Notes: generated from the letters alone by a model not told the origin. A stretch of 64,000 nucleotides of DNA from Aliidiomarina quisquiliarum (GCF_023922585.1 NZ_JAMFTN010000052.1:52916-116915); one strand, 5' to 3'. Counted from the stretch's first letter, positions 1 through 9,540 are shown. Translations and numbers: made by a program.

Positions 1-2
1 TT

Positions 3-509
3 CGGCCAACAGTGCTAGACGCCACTGCAGGCTTAGGGCGTGACGGTATGATGCTAGCCCATGCAGGTTGCAAGGTTTACTTATTAGAGCGCCATCCAGC
101 GGTTCATGCGCTGCTCGACCAGGCCGTGGTGCATGCCCAACAAGATGAACGAATAGGTGCGTGGGTAAAAGAGCGGGTAACGGTACTACCCAGAGGTAGC
201 TTGATCGACACCGAAGTGTTGTCGGCGGCATTCCAAGACTTAAAACCCGCAGCAATTTACTTAGATCCGATGTTTCCCGAGCGAGGCAAAGCAGCGGCGG
301 TTAAGAAAGACATGCAAATGCTACAAGCGTTAGTAGGTGGCGACAGTGACGCCGACCGCTTATTACCAGCGGCGCTTGCTTTAGCAACTCACCGTGTAGT
401 AGTAAAGCGCCCTGCCGCAGCGCCATTTCTGAGCGGGCAAAAACCTTCTAGCCAAATTACTACCAAAAAGCATCGTTTCGATGTTTATGTTAAACATGCC
501 TACAGTTAA
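3..509 (+). CDS. rsmJ: RsmJ, 16S rRNA (guanine-1516-N2)-methyltransferase, 5' end outside window
   Basis: C-terminal two thirds of RsmJ, the SAM-dependent enzyme that methylates G1516 of 16S rRNA. The reading frame is open back to the window edge, so the gene starts upstream; the GTG at 12 lies inside the conserved TVLDATAGLGRDG motif (SAM motif I) and is not the start. Also visible are the YLDPMFPER motif, which is the catalytic DPMFP signature of this family, and the VVVKRPAAAPFL block near the C-terminus. The stop lies 1 base from the stop of the convergent damX gene. The function is well supported by these motifs. Confidence 0.93.
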   Translation, partial: RPTVLDATAGLGRDGMMLAHAGCKVYLLERHPAVHALLDQAVVHAQQDERIGAWVKERVTVLPRGSLIDTEVLSAAFQDLKPAAIYLDPMFPERGKAAAVKKDMQMLQALVGGDSDADRLLPAALALATHRVVVKRPAAAPFLSGQKPSSQITTKKHRFDVYVKHAYS

Positions 510-510
510 A

Positions 511-2106
511 TTATTCTTCAGTAACTACGGCTAGCTCATTGTGAATCCAACTAACGGGTTTTGCCCATGGTTGTAGGGCTTGCACGCTACTTGGCAGGCT
601 TGCAACTGCGGCTCGTGCTTCGTCTAACGAGGTGTAGTTGCCGGTAACTACAACATACCAGCTACGATTGTTTTTTAGTGTGTGGTACACCTTAAGGTTT
701 GTATAGTCTACGTTGTTTAAAAACCGATTAAGTGCTGCTTGGCTGGTTACGGTGCCTAATTGCAACACCACTTGACTTGCCGGGGCAGCTAAAAAATAAG
801 CGTTATCATGGGACACAAGCCAAGGGTTTTCGTTCACATTTGGGTTTGGTGTTGCGGTACTTGTTGCTGGTTCTGTTTTGGTGGGCTCGTTTACTTCGGG
901 TTCATTTACTTCAGGCCCACTTGTCGTTGTTGGCTTAGCAATTAAATTAAGTGCTATTTCACGATCAGACTCAAAGCTTCGCGCCGCTTCTGTTAGCTTC
1001 GGTAGGGCGTCGTCGTAACTCATTACCACTTGGCCTTCACCTTGTTCAAGCACCGACTTAGGCGCCGCCTCCGCGTTTGTTTCACCCAATCTGTCAGAAG
1101 TCAATGTTTGTGCGGGCTCCAGCGGCTCTGGTTCTGACCCCAACGCTTCAGAATCCGAAAAAGTTGCTTCTGACCCCAACGTTTTACTAGGGGGTATGAG
1201 GGTGTCTTTGTTTAGCCAAATAGCGGTGGCAGCGGCAATAAGCAAAGCCACTACAGCCATAATTGAAAATAGCTTCATGCCATTACGTTTGGGTATGTTA
1301 GCAGAGCTTTTTTGTGAACTAGGCTTGGTTGGTTTGTTGGGGCTAGAAATTGCCACTTCATCGTCGGTTACTTTATAACGCGCGGCAGGTATGGGGTTAA
1401 CAAGCTCTTGTAGCTGATTTTGAATAATACCCGGGTAGAGCAGGTTAGTGCCAATAGTGGCTTGAATACGAAAGCTATCCATGGCTAATGCTTTGCCCTT
1501 TTCGTGACCAAACAATAATGCCCGAGCAAAAGCTAGTGCTTCGGAATCTTCAAGCTCAGGAATAAGCACAATTTCCGGCTGCTCGCTAGTGTCACTAGGC
1601 GACACTTTGCGCTGCCTTGCAGCCCAGTCGGTAGTACCAGACACAATAACGCTAATCCGGTGTTTACCACCGGTAAAGCGACTATGCAGCACGAGTTCTT
1701 GTAGCTCGGCCACAATAGCCGGCTCGAGTGTATGGGCGTCGTCGACTACTAGCATTAAATGCTGTGGCTCTTCAGGAAGAGCGCGGCGAATTGTTTTACT
1801 TAAAGAGGCGTTGGGTTGGGCGCGGCTGTCAGAACTAATTTGTTGGAAAAGGCGCTCACGAACGTTTTCAATCGTTAACCGGGGTGTGGCACATAAATAG
1901 GCTAAGTTTGCGTAGTCTGAGGCTTGCTCAAGAAATACTTCAAGCAGAGTCGACTTACCCGCGCCTTCAGGGCCAGCCAGAATAACCATGCTGGTATGAA
2001 AAGTAGTGAGGTAATGCAATTGTTCCAATAGCTTTTGCTGGCTCGGCATAATTTGTACCGGCACGGCTAATGGAGCTTGTGGTGTGTTTGTTACTGCGTC
2101 ACTCAT
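511..2106 (-). CDS. damX: DamX-like cell-division protein with AAA+ and SPOR domains
   Basis: 531 residues. An N-terminal P-loop ATPase region has Walker A GPEGAGKS near residue 45 and Walker B LMLVVDDAH near 118, as in ExeA-type AAA proteins. One membrane segment lies at about 278-297. A long acidic, Pro- and Glu-rich linker follows, and a SPOR domain occupies about the last 80 residues (YFLAAPASQVVLQLGTVTS onward). SPOR domains bind denuded peptidoglycan at the septum, and DamX is a non-essential divisome protein. It is last in the minus-strand aroK-aroB-damX set, 46 bases after aroB; a dam gene is not next to it. The linker contains small duplications (LGSE twice, PEVNEPEVNEP) and two copies of a 14-base DNA repeat that recurs in part near 49.2 kb. 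Confidence 0.88.
   Translation of the reverse strand: MSDAVTNTPQAPLAVPVQIMPSQQKLLEQLHYLTTFHTSMVILAGPEGAGKSTLLEVFLEQASDYANLAYLCATPRLTIENVRERLFQQISSDSRAQPNASLSKTIRRALPEEPQHLMLVVDDAHTLEPAIVAELQELVLHSRFTGGKHRISVIVSGTTDWAARQRKVSPSDTSEQPEIVLIPELEDSEALAFARALLFGHEKGKALAMDSFRIQATIGTNLLYPGIIQNQLQELVNPIPAARYKVTDDEVAISSPNKPTKPSSQKSSANIPKRNGMKLFSIMAVVALLIAAATAIWLNKDTLIPPSKTLGSEATFSDSEALGSEPEPLEPAQTLTSDRLGETNAEAAPKSVLEQGEGQVVMSYDDALPKLTEAARSFESDREIALNLIAKPTTTSGPEVNEPEVNEPTKTEPATSTATPNPNVNENPWLVSHDNAYFLAAPASQVVLQLGTVTSQAALNRFLNNVDYTNLKVYHTLKNNRSWYVVVTGNYTSLDEARAAVASLPSSVQALQPWAKPVSWIHNELAVVTEE
1132..1181. repeat. Two copies of TTCTGACCCCAACG inside the damX linker
   Basis: Identical 14-base copies lie at 1132-1145 and 1168-1181, 36 bases apart. 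On the coding strand they read CGTTGGGGTCAGAA and encode the repeated L-G-S-E of the low-complexity linker. The 11-base core TTGGGGTCAGA also occurs twice at the 3' end of the lysophospholipase gene (49226-49236, 49282-49292). Confidence 0.8.
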
Positions 2107-2152
2107 AGCTTATCCTGATCGATGGCACCCACGCAGCCTAGCTGCGAAGAAA

Positions 2153-3220
2153 CTAAGTAAGTGTAACGCTGGCTTGTAACAATGTTTCGGGCACAGGCTC
2201 GGAAGTGATACGTGCAAAGCCTATACCCGTAGGTAAAATAAACCGCACCTGCCCTGCTTGTACTTTTTTATCTCGATATAAGCCCGCTTGCCAAGTGCTC
2301 CAGTTAATATTTGGTGCTTGTGTTGGCAAGCCCGCTGCGGCAACCAATTGCTGCACTCGACGTAAATCCGTCGTACTACACCAATTCATTACACTTGCTA
2401 AATAAGTTGCAATTACCATGCCAGCGGCCACAGCTTCACCATGTAGCCAGTTACCATAGCCTTGGTCATTTTCTATGACATGGCCAAAAGTATGGCCAAA
2501 ATTTAATAAAGCACGCTGGCCTTGTTCGCGCTCGTCGTTGGCCACAATACGGGCTTTAATGGCGCAGCTAACGGCAATTGCATGCTGTAAGGCTTGTTCG
2601 TCACGCTTAAGCAAAGCTGGCATATTTTGCTCTAACCAGCCAAAAAACTCACTGTCGTCTATTACCCCATACTTAATAATTTCGGCAATGCCCGCTTTCA
2701 ACTCCCGATCCGGCAATGTATGCAGCGTAGCGGTGTCGATAAGCACGCCGTCGGGCTGGTGAAAGGCCCCGATCATGTTTTTGCCTAGCGCATGATTCAC
2801 TGCAGTTTTACCACCTACCGACGAGTCTACTTGCGCTAGTAAGGTTGTTGGCACCTGAATAAGCGACACGCCCCGTTGAAAGGTTGCAGCAACAAAACCA
2901 GCTAGATCGCCCACCACGCCACCGCCAAGTGCCAGAATAATGCCGTCGCGGTGCAAACCGCTGGCCATTACTGCGTCCAGGGCTTCGCTATAAGTGGTTA
3001 AGGTTTTATGTTGCTCACCATCGAGCATTATAAAATGGCCTTGGTATAAACTACCAAGTGCTTGGTGCACGGCATTAAAATATAGGGTTTCAACAGTAAA
3101 GTTTGAAATAACAAAAACCGGCCGCTGCAATAAAAGCAGCGACCTGATTTGTTCGAGAATAGTATTGCCGATAATTACGGGATAACGGCGAGTACCAAGC
3201 TCAACGGTAAGTTGTTTCAT
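2153..3220 (-). CDS. aroB: 3-dehydroquinate synthase
   Basis: 355 residues, normal for AroB. It converts DAHP to 3-dehydroquinate, step 2 of the shikimate pathway, in the cytoplasm, using NAD+ and a divalent metal. Visible signatures are the nucleotide-binding block ALGGGVVGDLAGFVA, the PTTLLAQVDSSVGGKTAVNH active-site stretch, the metal ligands in AEIIKYGVI and the GHTFGHVIE histidines, and LHGEAVAAGM. It lies 59 bases downstream of aroK on the same strand, the usual order in gammaproteobacteria. The ATG at 3220 is preceded by a weak GGAG-like site (GTAGGGAGTATCCG). Confidence 0.97.
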   Translation of the reverse strand: MKQLTVELGTRRYPVIIGNTILEQIRSLLLLQRPVFVISNFTVETLYFNAVHQALGSLYQGHFIMLDGEQHKTLTTYSEALDAVMASGLHRDGIILALGGGVVGDLAGFVAATFQRGVSLIQVPTTLLAQVDSSVGGKTAVNHALGKNMIGAFHQPDGVLIDTATLHTLPDRELKAGIAEIIKYGVIDDSEFFGWLEQNMPALLKRDEQALQHAIAVSCAIKARIVANDEREQGQRALLNFGHTFGHVIENDQGYGNWLHGEAVAAGMVIATYLASVMNWCSTTDLRRVQQLVAAAGLPTQAPNINWSTWQAGLYRDKKVQAGQVRFILPTGIGFARITSEPVPETLLQASVTLT

Positions 3221-3279
3221 CGGATACTCCCTACGTTTTCAGCCGGTTTTTATGGCGATAGGAATGTCATAAACGCTAG

Positions 3280-3798
3280 TTAGAAACCTAGCTGTTCAAT
3301 AATTTGGCTTGCAACAACTTTAGCGCTTTGGTCGTCAGTTTCTACGACTAAGTCAGCAATTTCTTCATAAAGAGGATCACGCTCTTTTGCTAGTTCTGCA
3401 AGCACTTCGCGTGGGTTTTCAGCATTCGCTATAAGCGGGCGCTTTTTATCGCGCTCGGTACGAGCAACTTGCTTGTCGAGTGTGGTTTTTAAGTACACCA
3501 CAATACCTCGCGCCGATAAACGATTGCGATTTTCGCTGCTGATAATGGAACCACCGCCGGTCGCCAATACAATACCCATGTTTTCAGTGATCTCTTCGAT
3601 CACCTTTTCTTCGCGAGCGCGAAAACCATCTTCACCTTCCAATTCAAATACCCAACTAATATCTGCGCCGGTACGGCGTTCAATTTCGGTATCAGAATCG
3701 AAAAAGTCTAAATGGAGGGATTTGGCGATTTGCCGTCCGATAGTGCTTTTGCCCGCACCCATGGGGCCAATCAGGAATATATTACGCTTCTCAGCCAT
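3280..3798 (-). CDS. aroK: Shikimate kinase I
   Basis: 172 residues, the standard size of AroK, a cytoplasmic P-loop kinase that phosphorylates shikimate with ATP in step 5 of the shikimate pathway. Walker A is GPMGAGKST (residues 11-19). The shikimate-binding residues appear in [13 protein letters not shown] and in VLATGGGSI; the lid region is [11 protein letters not shown]. It is followed by aroB on the same strand. In many relatives a pilMNOPQ cluster lies just upstream of aroK; here only two diverged genes occupy that place. Confidence 0.97.
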   Translation of the reverse strand: MAEKRNIFLIGPMGAGKSTIGRQIAKSLHLDFFDSDTEIERRTGADISWVFELEGEDGFRAREEKVIEEITENMGIVLATGGGSIISSENRNRLSARGIVVYLKTTLDKQVARTERDKKRPLIANAENPREVLAELAKERDPLYEEIADLVVETDDQSAKVVASQIIEQLGF

Positions 3799-3928
3799 AA
3801 CTAGATTACGTCACTTCTTTTGAATCGCGATTACACACAAATGATGAGTGTCTATCCACCCCTGTACCTGTGAAAAAAGACACCAGATTATCGCAATTTA
3901 AGGGGGCTGGCGCAACCAGTACGGGTTT

Positions 3929-4456
3929 TTAATACCTTAAGGGCTGATTAGGCGGTGCTTTTATGGCTTGTATTACGTTGCAAAGAAACTCTTGGTGCTG
4001 CCAAGTAATTGAATGTTTATCAATGCTTTGCAGTACCCACTTCGACTGCTCTAAATGCTGACCAAGGCTAACATGCAAATGTCGGCCTAAAGGCGAGCGC
4101 AACACCAGTAACTCACCCTGTTGCTGCCATAAAACAGCAGTTATTTGATAGTCAGGGGGCGTTAAGTCGGCACAGGGGTTGGGTTTATCGAGCAGCTGGG
4201 GGGTGCTATCAAGCGTGGTATAATTAGGCTCCTCGGTGGTGGGTGCGGGCATTAGGGCAGGTACTTCAGGTGCTATTAGCTCGGGCATAACTTTAATGGG
4301 CTGGGTTATTATCGGTTCAGCCGTAGTTGAAGCGGTGGTTAATGCATACCGCAGCTGTAAGAAGCCCAAAACGACACAAGCGCAGGCAATAGTAGAATAA
4401 AGCCACCGTTGCTGCGCTTGTTTACGAGCGTAAACAGGAGTGATCAAGTTATGCAT
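3929..4456 (-). CDS. Diverged PilP/HofP-like membrane protein
   Basis: 175 residues. One membrane segment lies at about 18-36, followed by a Pro-rich stretch (about 45-80) and a small beta-rich C-terminal domain (about 100-160: an AVLW start, then LVLRSPLGRHLHVSLG and IDKHSITWQ). That layout resembles the periplasmic domain of PilP/GspC-type pilotin-complex proteins. Its place, between a PilM-like gene and aroK and opposite mrcA, is where pilP or hofP normally sits. The start overlaps the end of the upstream gene by 8 bases, so the two are probably co-transcribed. No pilN, pilO or secretin pilQ follows. The assignment rests on position and weak pattern similarity. Confidence 0.5.
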   Translation of the reverse strand: MHNLITPVYARKQAQQRWLYSTIACACVVLGFLQLRYALTTASTTAEPIITQPIKVMPELIAPEVPALMPAPTTEEPNYTTLDSTPQLLDKPNPCADLTPPDYQITAVLWQQQGELLVLRSPLGRHLHVSLGQHLEQSKWVLQSIDKHSITWQHQEFLCNVIQAIKAPPNQPLRY

Positions 4457-5102
4457 ATATGTAACCTAGCCCGGTGGCAGCTAAGCACACCGCCTGTTTG
4501 GCAGCAATAGGGTCGGGAAGCACGGTCATGCCGGTGTACTGTGGTGCTAAATGGTTATCTAAGCTAACTAAACGTTCCGGGTTAATATAACTAACAGCGT
4601 TCGGTACACAGCCAGCTTTGTTTAAGGGCTGCAAATAATGATGTAGGTCTACCATTTTCACCAATAAAAATACACAAGCACTGCCCTGTAGGCATACGTC
4701 CCAGCGCCACTCATTTAAATTGTAGCCTGCATCGGCTAGTGCCGCTGCGGCCCACTGGCCAGTGAGTTTTAATGTGTTGGGCTTTTCTACAATAAGTGTT
4801 TCATATAACCTTTCAGGGAGTTGTAAAGAAACAAATGGCTTTTTAATCATGGGTATAGGCGTTGTTTTTAAAATAACCTGGTTTAAATTGGAACTTATGA
4901 GCTCAGCCAAGCTCATATGATTGTGTGTGTAAATTGGACGCTGGCAGAGCATCACCACCTTAGTGCTCTGCCGGTCGGCCAGTATCGAGTTACCTTTTCT
5001 GTTTCGCCTACTTTTATAACCTATTAGCCATGCGCTTGTTAACCAGCGTTCACCAACCACAAAGCCAACCGCAACATTATTTTTAGTCCAACTAAATAAC
5101 AT
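4449..5102 (-). CDS. Diverged PilM/HofM-like protein
   Basis: 217 residues, much shorter than PilM (about 350). There is no signal peptide. The C-terminal half (EWRWDVCLQGSACVFLLVKM, then LNKAGCVPNAVSYINPERL) reads like the ATPase-fold half of PilM/HofM, ending in the typical AATGLGYIYA (PilM proteins often end with a GLALR-type motif). Clear actin-like phosphate loops are not visible. It is divergent from mrcA, as pilM/hofM is in many gammaproteobacteria. I infer a reduced relic of the type IV pilus or DNA-uptake locus; a sequence-profile search would be needed to confirm the fold. Confidence 0.5.
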   Translation of the reverse strand: MLFSWTKNNVAVGFVVGERWLTSAWLIGYKSRRNRKGNSILADRQSTKVVMLCQRPIYTHNHMSLAELISSNLNQVILKTTPIPMIKKPFVSLQLPERLYETLIVEKPNTLKLTGQWAAAALADAGYNLNEWRWDVCLQGSACVFLLVKMVDLHHYLQPLNKAGCVPNAVSYINPERLVSLDNHLAPQYTGMTVLPDPIAAKQAVCLAATGLGYIYA

Positions 5103-5205
5103 TCCATTTACCTATGCATTAAAGTTAAAGTGGATAACGGTTAAAGTTAGTTCAAAAACCACCTATAATGCGGCTGTATTTCATAGGGTAATAACGGAAA
5201 AATTT

Positions 5206-7791
5206 GTGCTAAGACTTTTAAAATGGCTGTTTGTTGGCTTCTTTGCGTTCGGCATATTAGGTGTTGGAGCTATTGTAGGGCTTTATTTTTACGTTAAGCC
5301 TGATCTGCCAAGTGTTGAAACACTCCGCGACGTGCGTTTTCAAACGCCTATGCAGGTGTTCACCAAGGATGGCAAACTAATCTCACAATTTGGTGAGCAG
5401 CGCCGCATTCCCGTTACTTTTGAAGAGCTGCCCAAGCAGCTTATTGACGCCGTATTAGCAACGGAAGACGCCCGTTTTTATGAGCATTTTGGTATCGACC
5501 CTATCGGAGTTGTGCGAGCGTTTAGTGTTTTGCTTTCTACCGGCGAAATAAAGGAAGGAGCCAGTACCATTACTATGCAGGTGGCGCGAAATTTCTTTTT
5601 AACCCGCGACAAAGTATGGACCCGAAAAATAAAAGAAGCTTTTATTGCGCTGCATATTGAAAGCTTACTTAGCAAAGAAGAAATTATTACCCTTTATATG
5701 AATAAGCCAGGTTTAGGCCACCGAGCTTTTGGCGTTGCTGCCGCCGCGCAGGTGTATTACGGCCGCTCATTAAATGAATTAACACTAGCTGAATTAGCTA
5801 CAATAGCGGGTTTGTTTCAAGCCCCTTCAGCCCAAAACCCCATTAGCAACCCAGCTCGGGCATTGCAGCGCCGGCGAGTGGTATTACGGCGTATGCTCGA
5901 TACAGGGGTTATTACGCAAGAAGAATATGAAGTTGCCTATAACGCCCCGGTAACGGGCTCGTACCATGTGGCCAAAATAGAAGTAAGTGCGCCTTATGTA
6001 GCGGAAATGGTACGCCAAGAAATGGTCGACCGTTATGGTGAAGAAAAAGCATATAACAGCGGTATGCGTGTTTACACAACGGTAACCACGGCTGCACAAG
6101 AAGCAGCAGAGTCGGCGTTGCGCGAAAATCTGCATGAATATGACGAGCGCCATGGCTACCGCGGCGCGGTGGTTAAGTTATGGGGCTACGACGCCGCAGA
6201 AGTTAATAGCTTAAAGGTGGGTGGTGCAATGGACAGCGCTACGTTACAAACCATTCAAACGCACCAAGGGCAGCCTTGGGACAACGCCACTATACAGCAG
6301 CACTTAAACCGTCAGCCACGGTATGGCCGATTAATTTCAGCTGTGGTTTTAGAAGTTAAAGAGCAAACTGCCGACGTTATGCTACGTGGGGGCGAACGGG
6401 TAACCTTACCTTGGCAGGCTATAGACTGGGCTCGGCAGTTTCTAGATCACGACCGGCAAGGGCGAGCACCACAAACAGCCGCCGAAATACTTACCGCCGG
6501 AGACCAAATTTGGGTTCGAGAAGTAGGCAACGAACTGCGTTTAGCGCAATTGCCTGGACCAAGTTCGGCGGTGGTTGGCTTAGATCCACAAACCGGAGCA
6601 GCACAAGCCATTGTAGGTGGGTATAGTTTTAACGAAAGCCAATATAACCGCGCTATGCAGGCAAAACGTCAGGTAGGCTCAACCATTAAGCCCTTTATAT
6701 ATGCGGCAGCTCTAGACAATGGCTTTACCTTATCAACCTTGGTGAACGACGCCCCAATTACCCAATGGAACCCAGGCACCAATTCTGCTTGGCGGCCCCG
6801 TAATTCGCCAGAAGTATACGACGGGCCTATTCGGTTACGGGAAGCTATTGCCCGCTCTAAAAACGTTGTGTCGGTGCGGTTATTACGCAGTTTAGGTGTT
6901 AATACCGTGGCCGATTATTTATTACGCTTTGGGTTTTCAGAAAATGATATTACCCGTAGCGAAGCCTTGTCGTTAGGCTCGGCTAGTTTTACCCCGATGG
7001 AAATGGCGCGTGGGTTTGCGGTGTTTGCTAATGGTGGGTTTTTAATTGAACCGTACTTTATTAGCCATATTAACGACGCCGACGGCAACGAAATATTTCG
7101 AGCTAAACCGGTATTAGCTTGCCTTGAATGCGAAGCCTTACAGCAACGGCTCGAGCAAGGCACAATTAGCCTAGAAGAGCTGAGTGAAGAGCAGCAACAA
7201 CTACTTAATATACCTTTAGCTCCACGAGTTATTTCAGAACAAATCGCGTTTTTAATTAGCGACGCCCTTAGTTCATCTATTTGGGGTGGTGGCTCGTGGC
7301 CAAATAATACCGGCTGGAACGGCACTGCTTGGCGTGCTCAAGCATTACGCAACCGCAACATATCGGGTAAAACTGGTACTACCAACGAAGTCAAAGACGC
7401 GTGGTTTGCCGGCATTATGCGGGGTAGTGCCACTATTTTTTGGGTGGGCTACGACAACCTTGAAAATCGCTTAGGTCGAGTAACCTTAAACAGTAACTTA
7501 GGCCGTCAGCGCCAACCCATTGTGGGCTCTGACGCCGGTGGAACCACGGCGTTACCAGGTTGGGTGCGCTATATGAAAGATATACTGCCGCAGTTAGATA
7601 CCAGCCCTTATATTTTGCCAGCTGGAATGACTTCGGCCCGCATTGATCAAAAATCAGGTCAGCTTTCTCGACGTACCGACTACACTAGTACCTTTGAGTA
7701 TTTTATTCAGGGTACCGAACCAACTAAATTTGTTGAACAAGGCGAAACTGCCCCGCTTATTTTTGAAGACGTTGACAACGGGTTATTTTAA
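5206..7791 (+). CDS. mrcA: Penicillin-binding protein 1A, bifunctional peptidoglycan synthase
   Basis: 861 residues, typical for PBP1a. An N-terminal membrane anchor (about 7-29) is followed by a GT51 glycosyltransferase domain with catalytic EDARFYEHFGID near residue 87 and the EGASTITMQ motif. An OB-like region lies about 300-420. The transpeptidase domain has catalytic Ser492 in STIK, an SKN motif in ARSKNVVSV and K722-T-G in KTGTT. It polymerises lipid II and cross-links glycan strands on the outer face of the inner membrane. It starts with GTG and has only a weak purine-rich ribosome site. It is divergent from the PilM-like gene, the classic position for mrcA. Confidence 0.97.
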   Translation: MLRLLKWLFVGFFAFGILGVGAIVGLYFYVKPDLPSVETLRDVRFQTPMQVFTKDGKLISQFGEQRRIPVTFEELPKQLIDAVLATEDARFYEHFGIDPIGVVRAFSVLLSTGEIKEGASTITMQVARNFFLTRDKVWTRKIKEAFIALHIESLLSKEEIITLYMNKPGLGHRAFGVAAAAQVYYGRSLNELTLAELATIAGLFQAPSAQNPISNPARALQRRRVVLRRMLDTGVITQEEYEVAYNAPVTGSYHVAKIEVSAPYVAEMVRQEMVDRYGEEKAYNSGMRVYTTVTTAAQEAAESALRENLHEYDERHGYRGAVVKLWGYDAAEVNSLKVGGAMDSATLQTIQTHQGQPWDNATIQQHLNRQPRYGRLISAVVLEVKEQTADVMLRGGERVTLPWQAIDWARQFLDHDRQGRAPQTAAEILTAGDQIWVREVGNELRLAQLPGPSSAVVGLDPQTGAAQAIVGGYSFNESQYNRAMQAKRQVGSTIKPFIYAAALDNGFTLSTLVNDAPITQWNPGTNSAWRPRNSPEVYDGPIRLREAIARSKNVVSVRLLRSLGVNTVADYLLRFGFSENDITRSEALSLGSASFTPMEMARGFAVFANGGFLIEPYFISHINDADGNEIFRAKPVLACLECEALQQRLEQGTISLEELSEEQQQLLNIPLAPRVISEQIAFLISDALSSSIWGGGSWPNNTGWNGTAWRAQALRNRNISGKTGTTNEVKDAWFAGIMRGSATIFWVGYDNLENRLGRVTLNSNLGRQRQPIVGSDAGGTTALPGWVRYMKDILPQLDTSPYILPAGMTSARIDQKSGQLSRRTDYTSTFEYFIQGTEPTKFVEQGETAPLIFEDVDNGLF

Positions 7792-7821
7792 TCGGGTCAC
7801 GTATAACAACAGGAGAATTTT

Positions 7822-9531
7822 ATGCCTACCTCGAGCCAATTGCCTTTTGACCAATATCCCCAACAGCCTCACGGCGGCACCTTGGTTAACCAAGTGGTGC
7901 CCGAGCATTTGCGTGCTGCCGAAATAGCCCGCGCGCGTGAATTGCCGTCTATTCGAGTTGATCTTGAAGCGGTTATTACCATTGAAATGATAGCTACTGG
8001 CGTGCTTTCTCCCAACACGGGTTTTATGAACCAAGCCGACTACTTGTCGGTATTGAAAAACGGTCGCTTAAGTAACGGTGTGGTGTGGCCAGTTCCTTTA
8101 AGCTTTGCACCTATTGGTGAGCGCAATGAAGAAATTATTGCTGGCCTTAAACAAGGCGACGACATTGCGCTTATCGATGCGAACAACGAGCCCGTGGCCA
8201 TTTTAACGATTGAAGACATTTTTGCTTACGATAAAGAGCACCGGGCGCAAAACTTATTTGGCACAACCGACCGTAGCCACCCGGGGGTCGACTCTATTCA
8301 CCGTCGTATGGGTAACACCGCTTTAGGTGGAACCTTGCATTTGCTTAACCGGGTAGACTGGGGGCCATTTGAAAAGCTGCGCCAAGAGCCACAAGACACC
8401 TGGCGGTTGTTTTATGAAGAGAAAAAGTTTGGTTCGGTAGCAGGCTTTATTACCGGCGCAAACCCATTGCATCGTGGCCATGAATATATTCACCGTAATG
8501 CTTTAGAAGAAGTAGACGGCTTGTTTTTACAGCCATTGGTAGAAATGGCCAAGCGTGAATATGTGCGCCATGAATACCGTATGCTGGCCTACCGTAATGT
8601 GCTCGACACCTACTACCCGAAAGAACGCTCAATTCTGGCGCCGTTACGGGTTACATATATTTTTGCCGGCCCGCGCGAAACCGTACTGCATGCACTGATC
8701 ATGAAAAACTACGGTTGTACTCATGCCTTAATTGGCCGCGACCATGCGGGTATTGGCAGCTTTTACGACAAATATGCCAGCCATACTATTTTTGATCAGT
8801 TTACCCCCGAAGAACTTGGTATCGACATCCGTTTATTCCATGAAGTGTTTTATTGCACGCGCTGTGCAGCCCATGCGTCTACCCAAACCTGCCCTCACGA
8901 TGAAAGTGTGCGGATGAATATTTCTGGTACGGGTATTCGTGAAATGCTGCGTCACGGTATTATGCCGCCAAAAGAAGTGGTGCGCCCGGAGTCTGCTTTA
9001 GCCGCCATACAAGGCGTGCAGCCAAAGGGAGTGGATGAGTTCGGTACGGCTATGTCGCCAGTGGGTAAAGTGGTTAAAAGCATGTACCCCTTCTACTTAA
9101 CCCACCACGGGCTAGGCGGTGCAAAGCGCGCCCAGCCGTTGGCCATGGAAGACTTACAGGTGAGTGATTTAGAAGCTGCCACCAACGATGTGCGCCGCCA
9201 TGCCACCGATATTTATAACGACGTATACACAGAATACACAGCGCTACTTGATCATAATCGCGCCTTGCAACCGAAATGGCTAGAAGACGCGCGCTGCGCA
9301 TTACGCTCACAACAAGAGCGAATTATAAGTGATTTAGAAGAGAAACTGAGTCAGGCCCCCGACACCGCTTCCGACGAGTTTATGTACCAAGACAAAGCGG
9401 AAGTAGAGCGCGAGCTGGTGCTAGCGAAGAAATTGTTAAGCGAGATACCGCAAGCGTTAGAACCAAGGGATTTCGAGCAACGCACCTGGAACGTTTTACC
9501 CTACAAACGTTATCGTGGTGATGACTCCTAA
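7822..9531 (+). CDS. sat: ATP sulfurylase-like protein with unusual active-site motif and helical C-terminal extension
   Basis: 569 residues. PUA-like N-terminal part (about 20-190) and ATP sulfurylase catalytic domain (about 195-400). Family marks are NPLHRGH (214-220), IGRDHAG (304-310), a zinc-type cluster C345, C348, C357, H359, and ISGTGIREML. The enzyme family makes APS from sulfate and ATP. The usual QxRN motif before the HxxH is replaced by ITGAN, so the sulfate-contacting Gln and Arg are not obvious. The last 170 residues are charged, probably alpha-helical, and lack the P-loop of an APS kinase. It has a good ribosome site (AGGAGA) 30 bases after mrcA. No other sulfur-assimilation gene is nearby. 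The fold is secure, the reaction less so. Confidence 0.8.
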   Translation: MPTSSQLPFDQYPQQPHGGTLVNQVVPEHLRAAEIARARELPSIRVDLEAVITIEMIATGVLSPNTGFMNQADYLSVLKNGRLSNGVVWPVPLSFAPIGERNEEIIAGLKQGDDIALIDANNEPVAILTIEDIFAYDKEHRAQNLFGTTDRSHPGVDSIHRRMGNTALGGTLHLLNRVDWGPFEKLRQEPQDTWRLFYEEKKFGSVAGFITGANPLHRGHEYIHRNALEEVDGLFLQPLVEMAKREYVRHEYRMLAYRNVLDTYYPKERSILAPLRVTYIFAGPRETVLHALIMKNYGCTHALIGRDHAGIGSFYDKYASHTIFDQFTPEELGIDIRLFHEVFYCTRCAAHASTQTCPHDESVRMNISGTGIREMLRHGIMPPKEVVRPESALAAIQGVQPKGVDEFGTAMSPVGKVVKSMYPFYLTHHGLGGAKRAQPLAMEDLQVSDLEAATNDVRRHATDIYNDVYTEYTALLDHNRALQPKWLEDARCALRSQQERIISDLEEKLSQAPDTASDEFMYQDKAEVERELVLAKKLLSEIPQALEPRDFEQRTWNVLPYKRYRGDDS

Positions 9532-9540
9532 CAGTAGCTG

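Noticed and set aside
9012..9531. APS kinase domain at the C-terminus of the ATP sulfurylase
   Set aside because: There is no P-loop (GxxGxGKST) or other APS kinase motif; the part is charged and helical.
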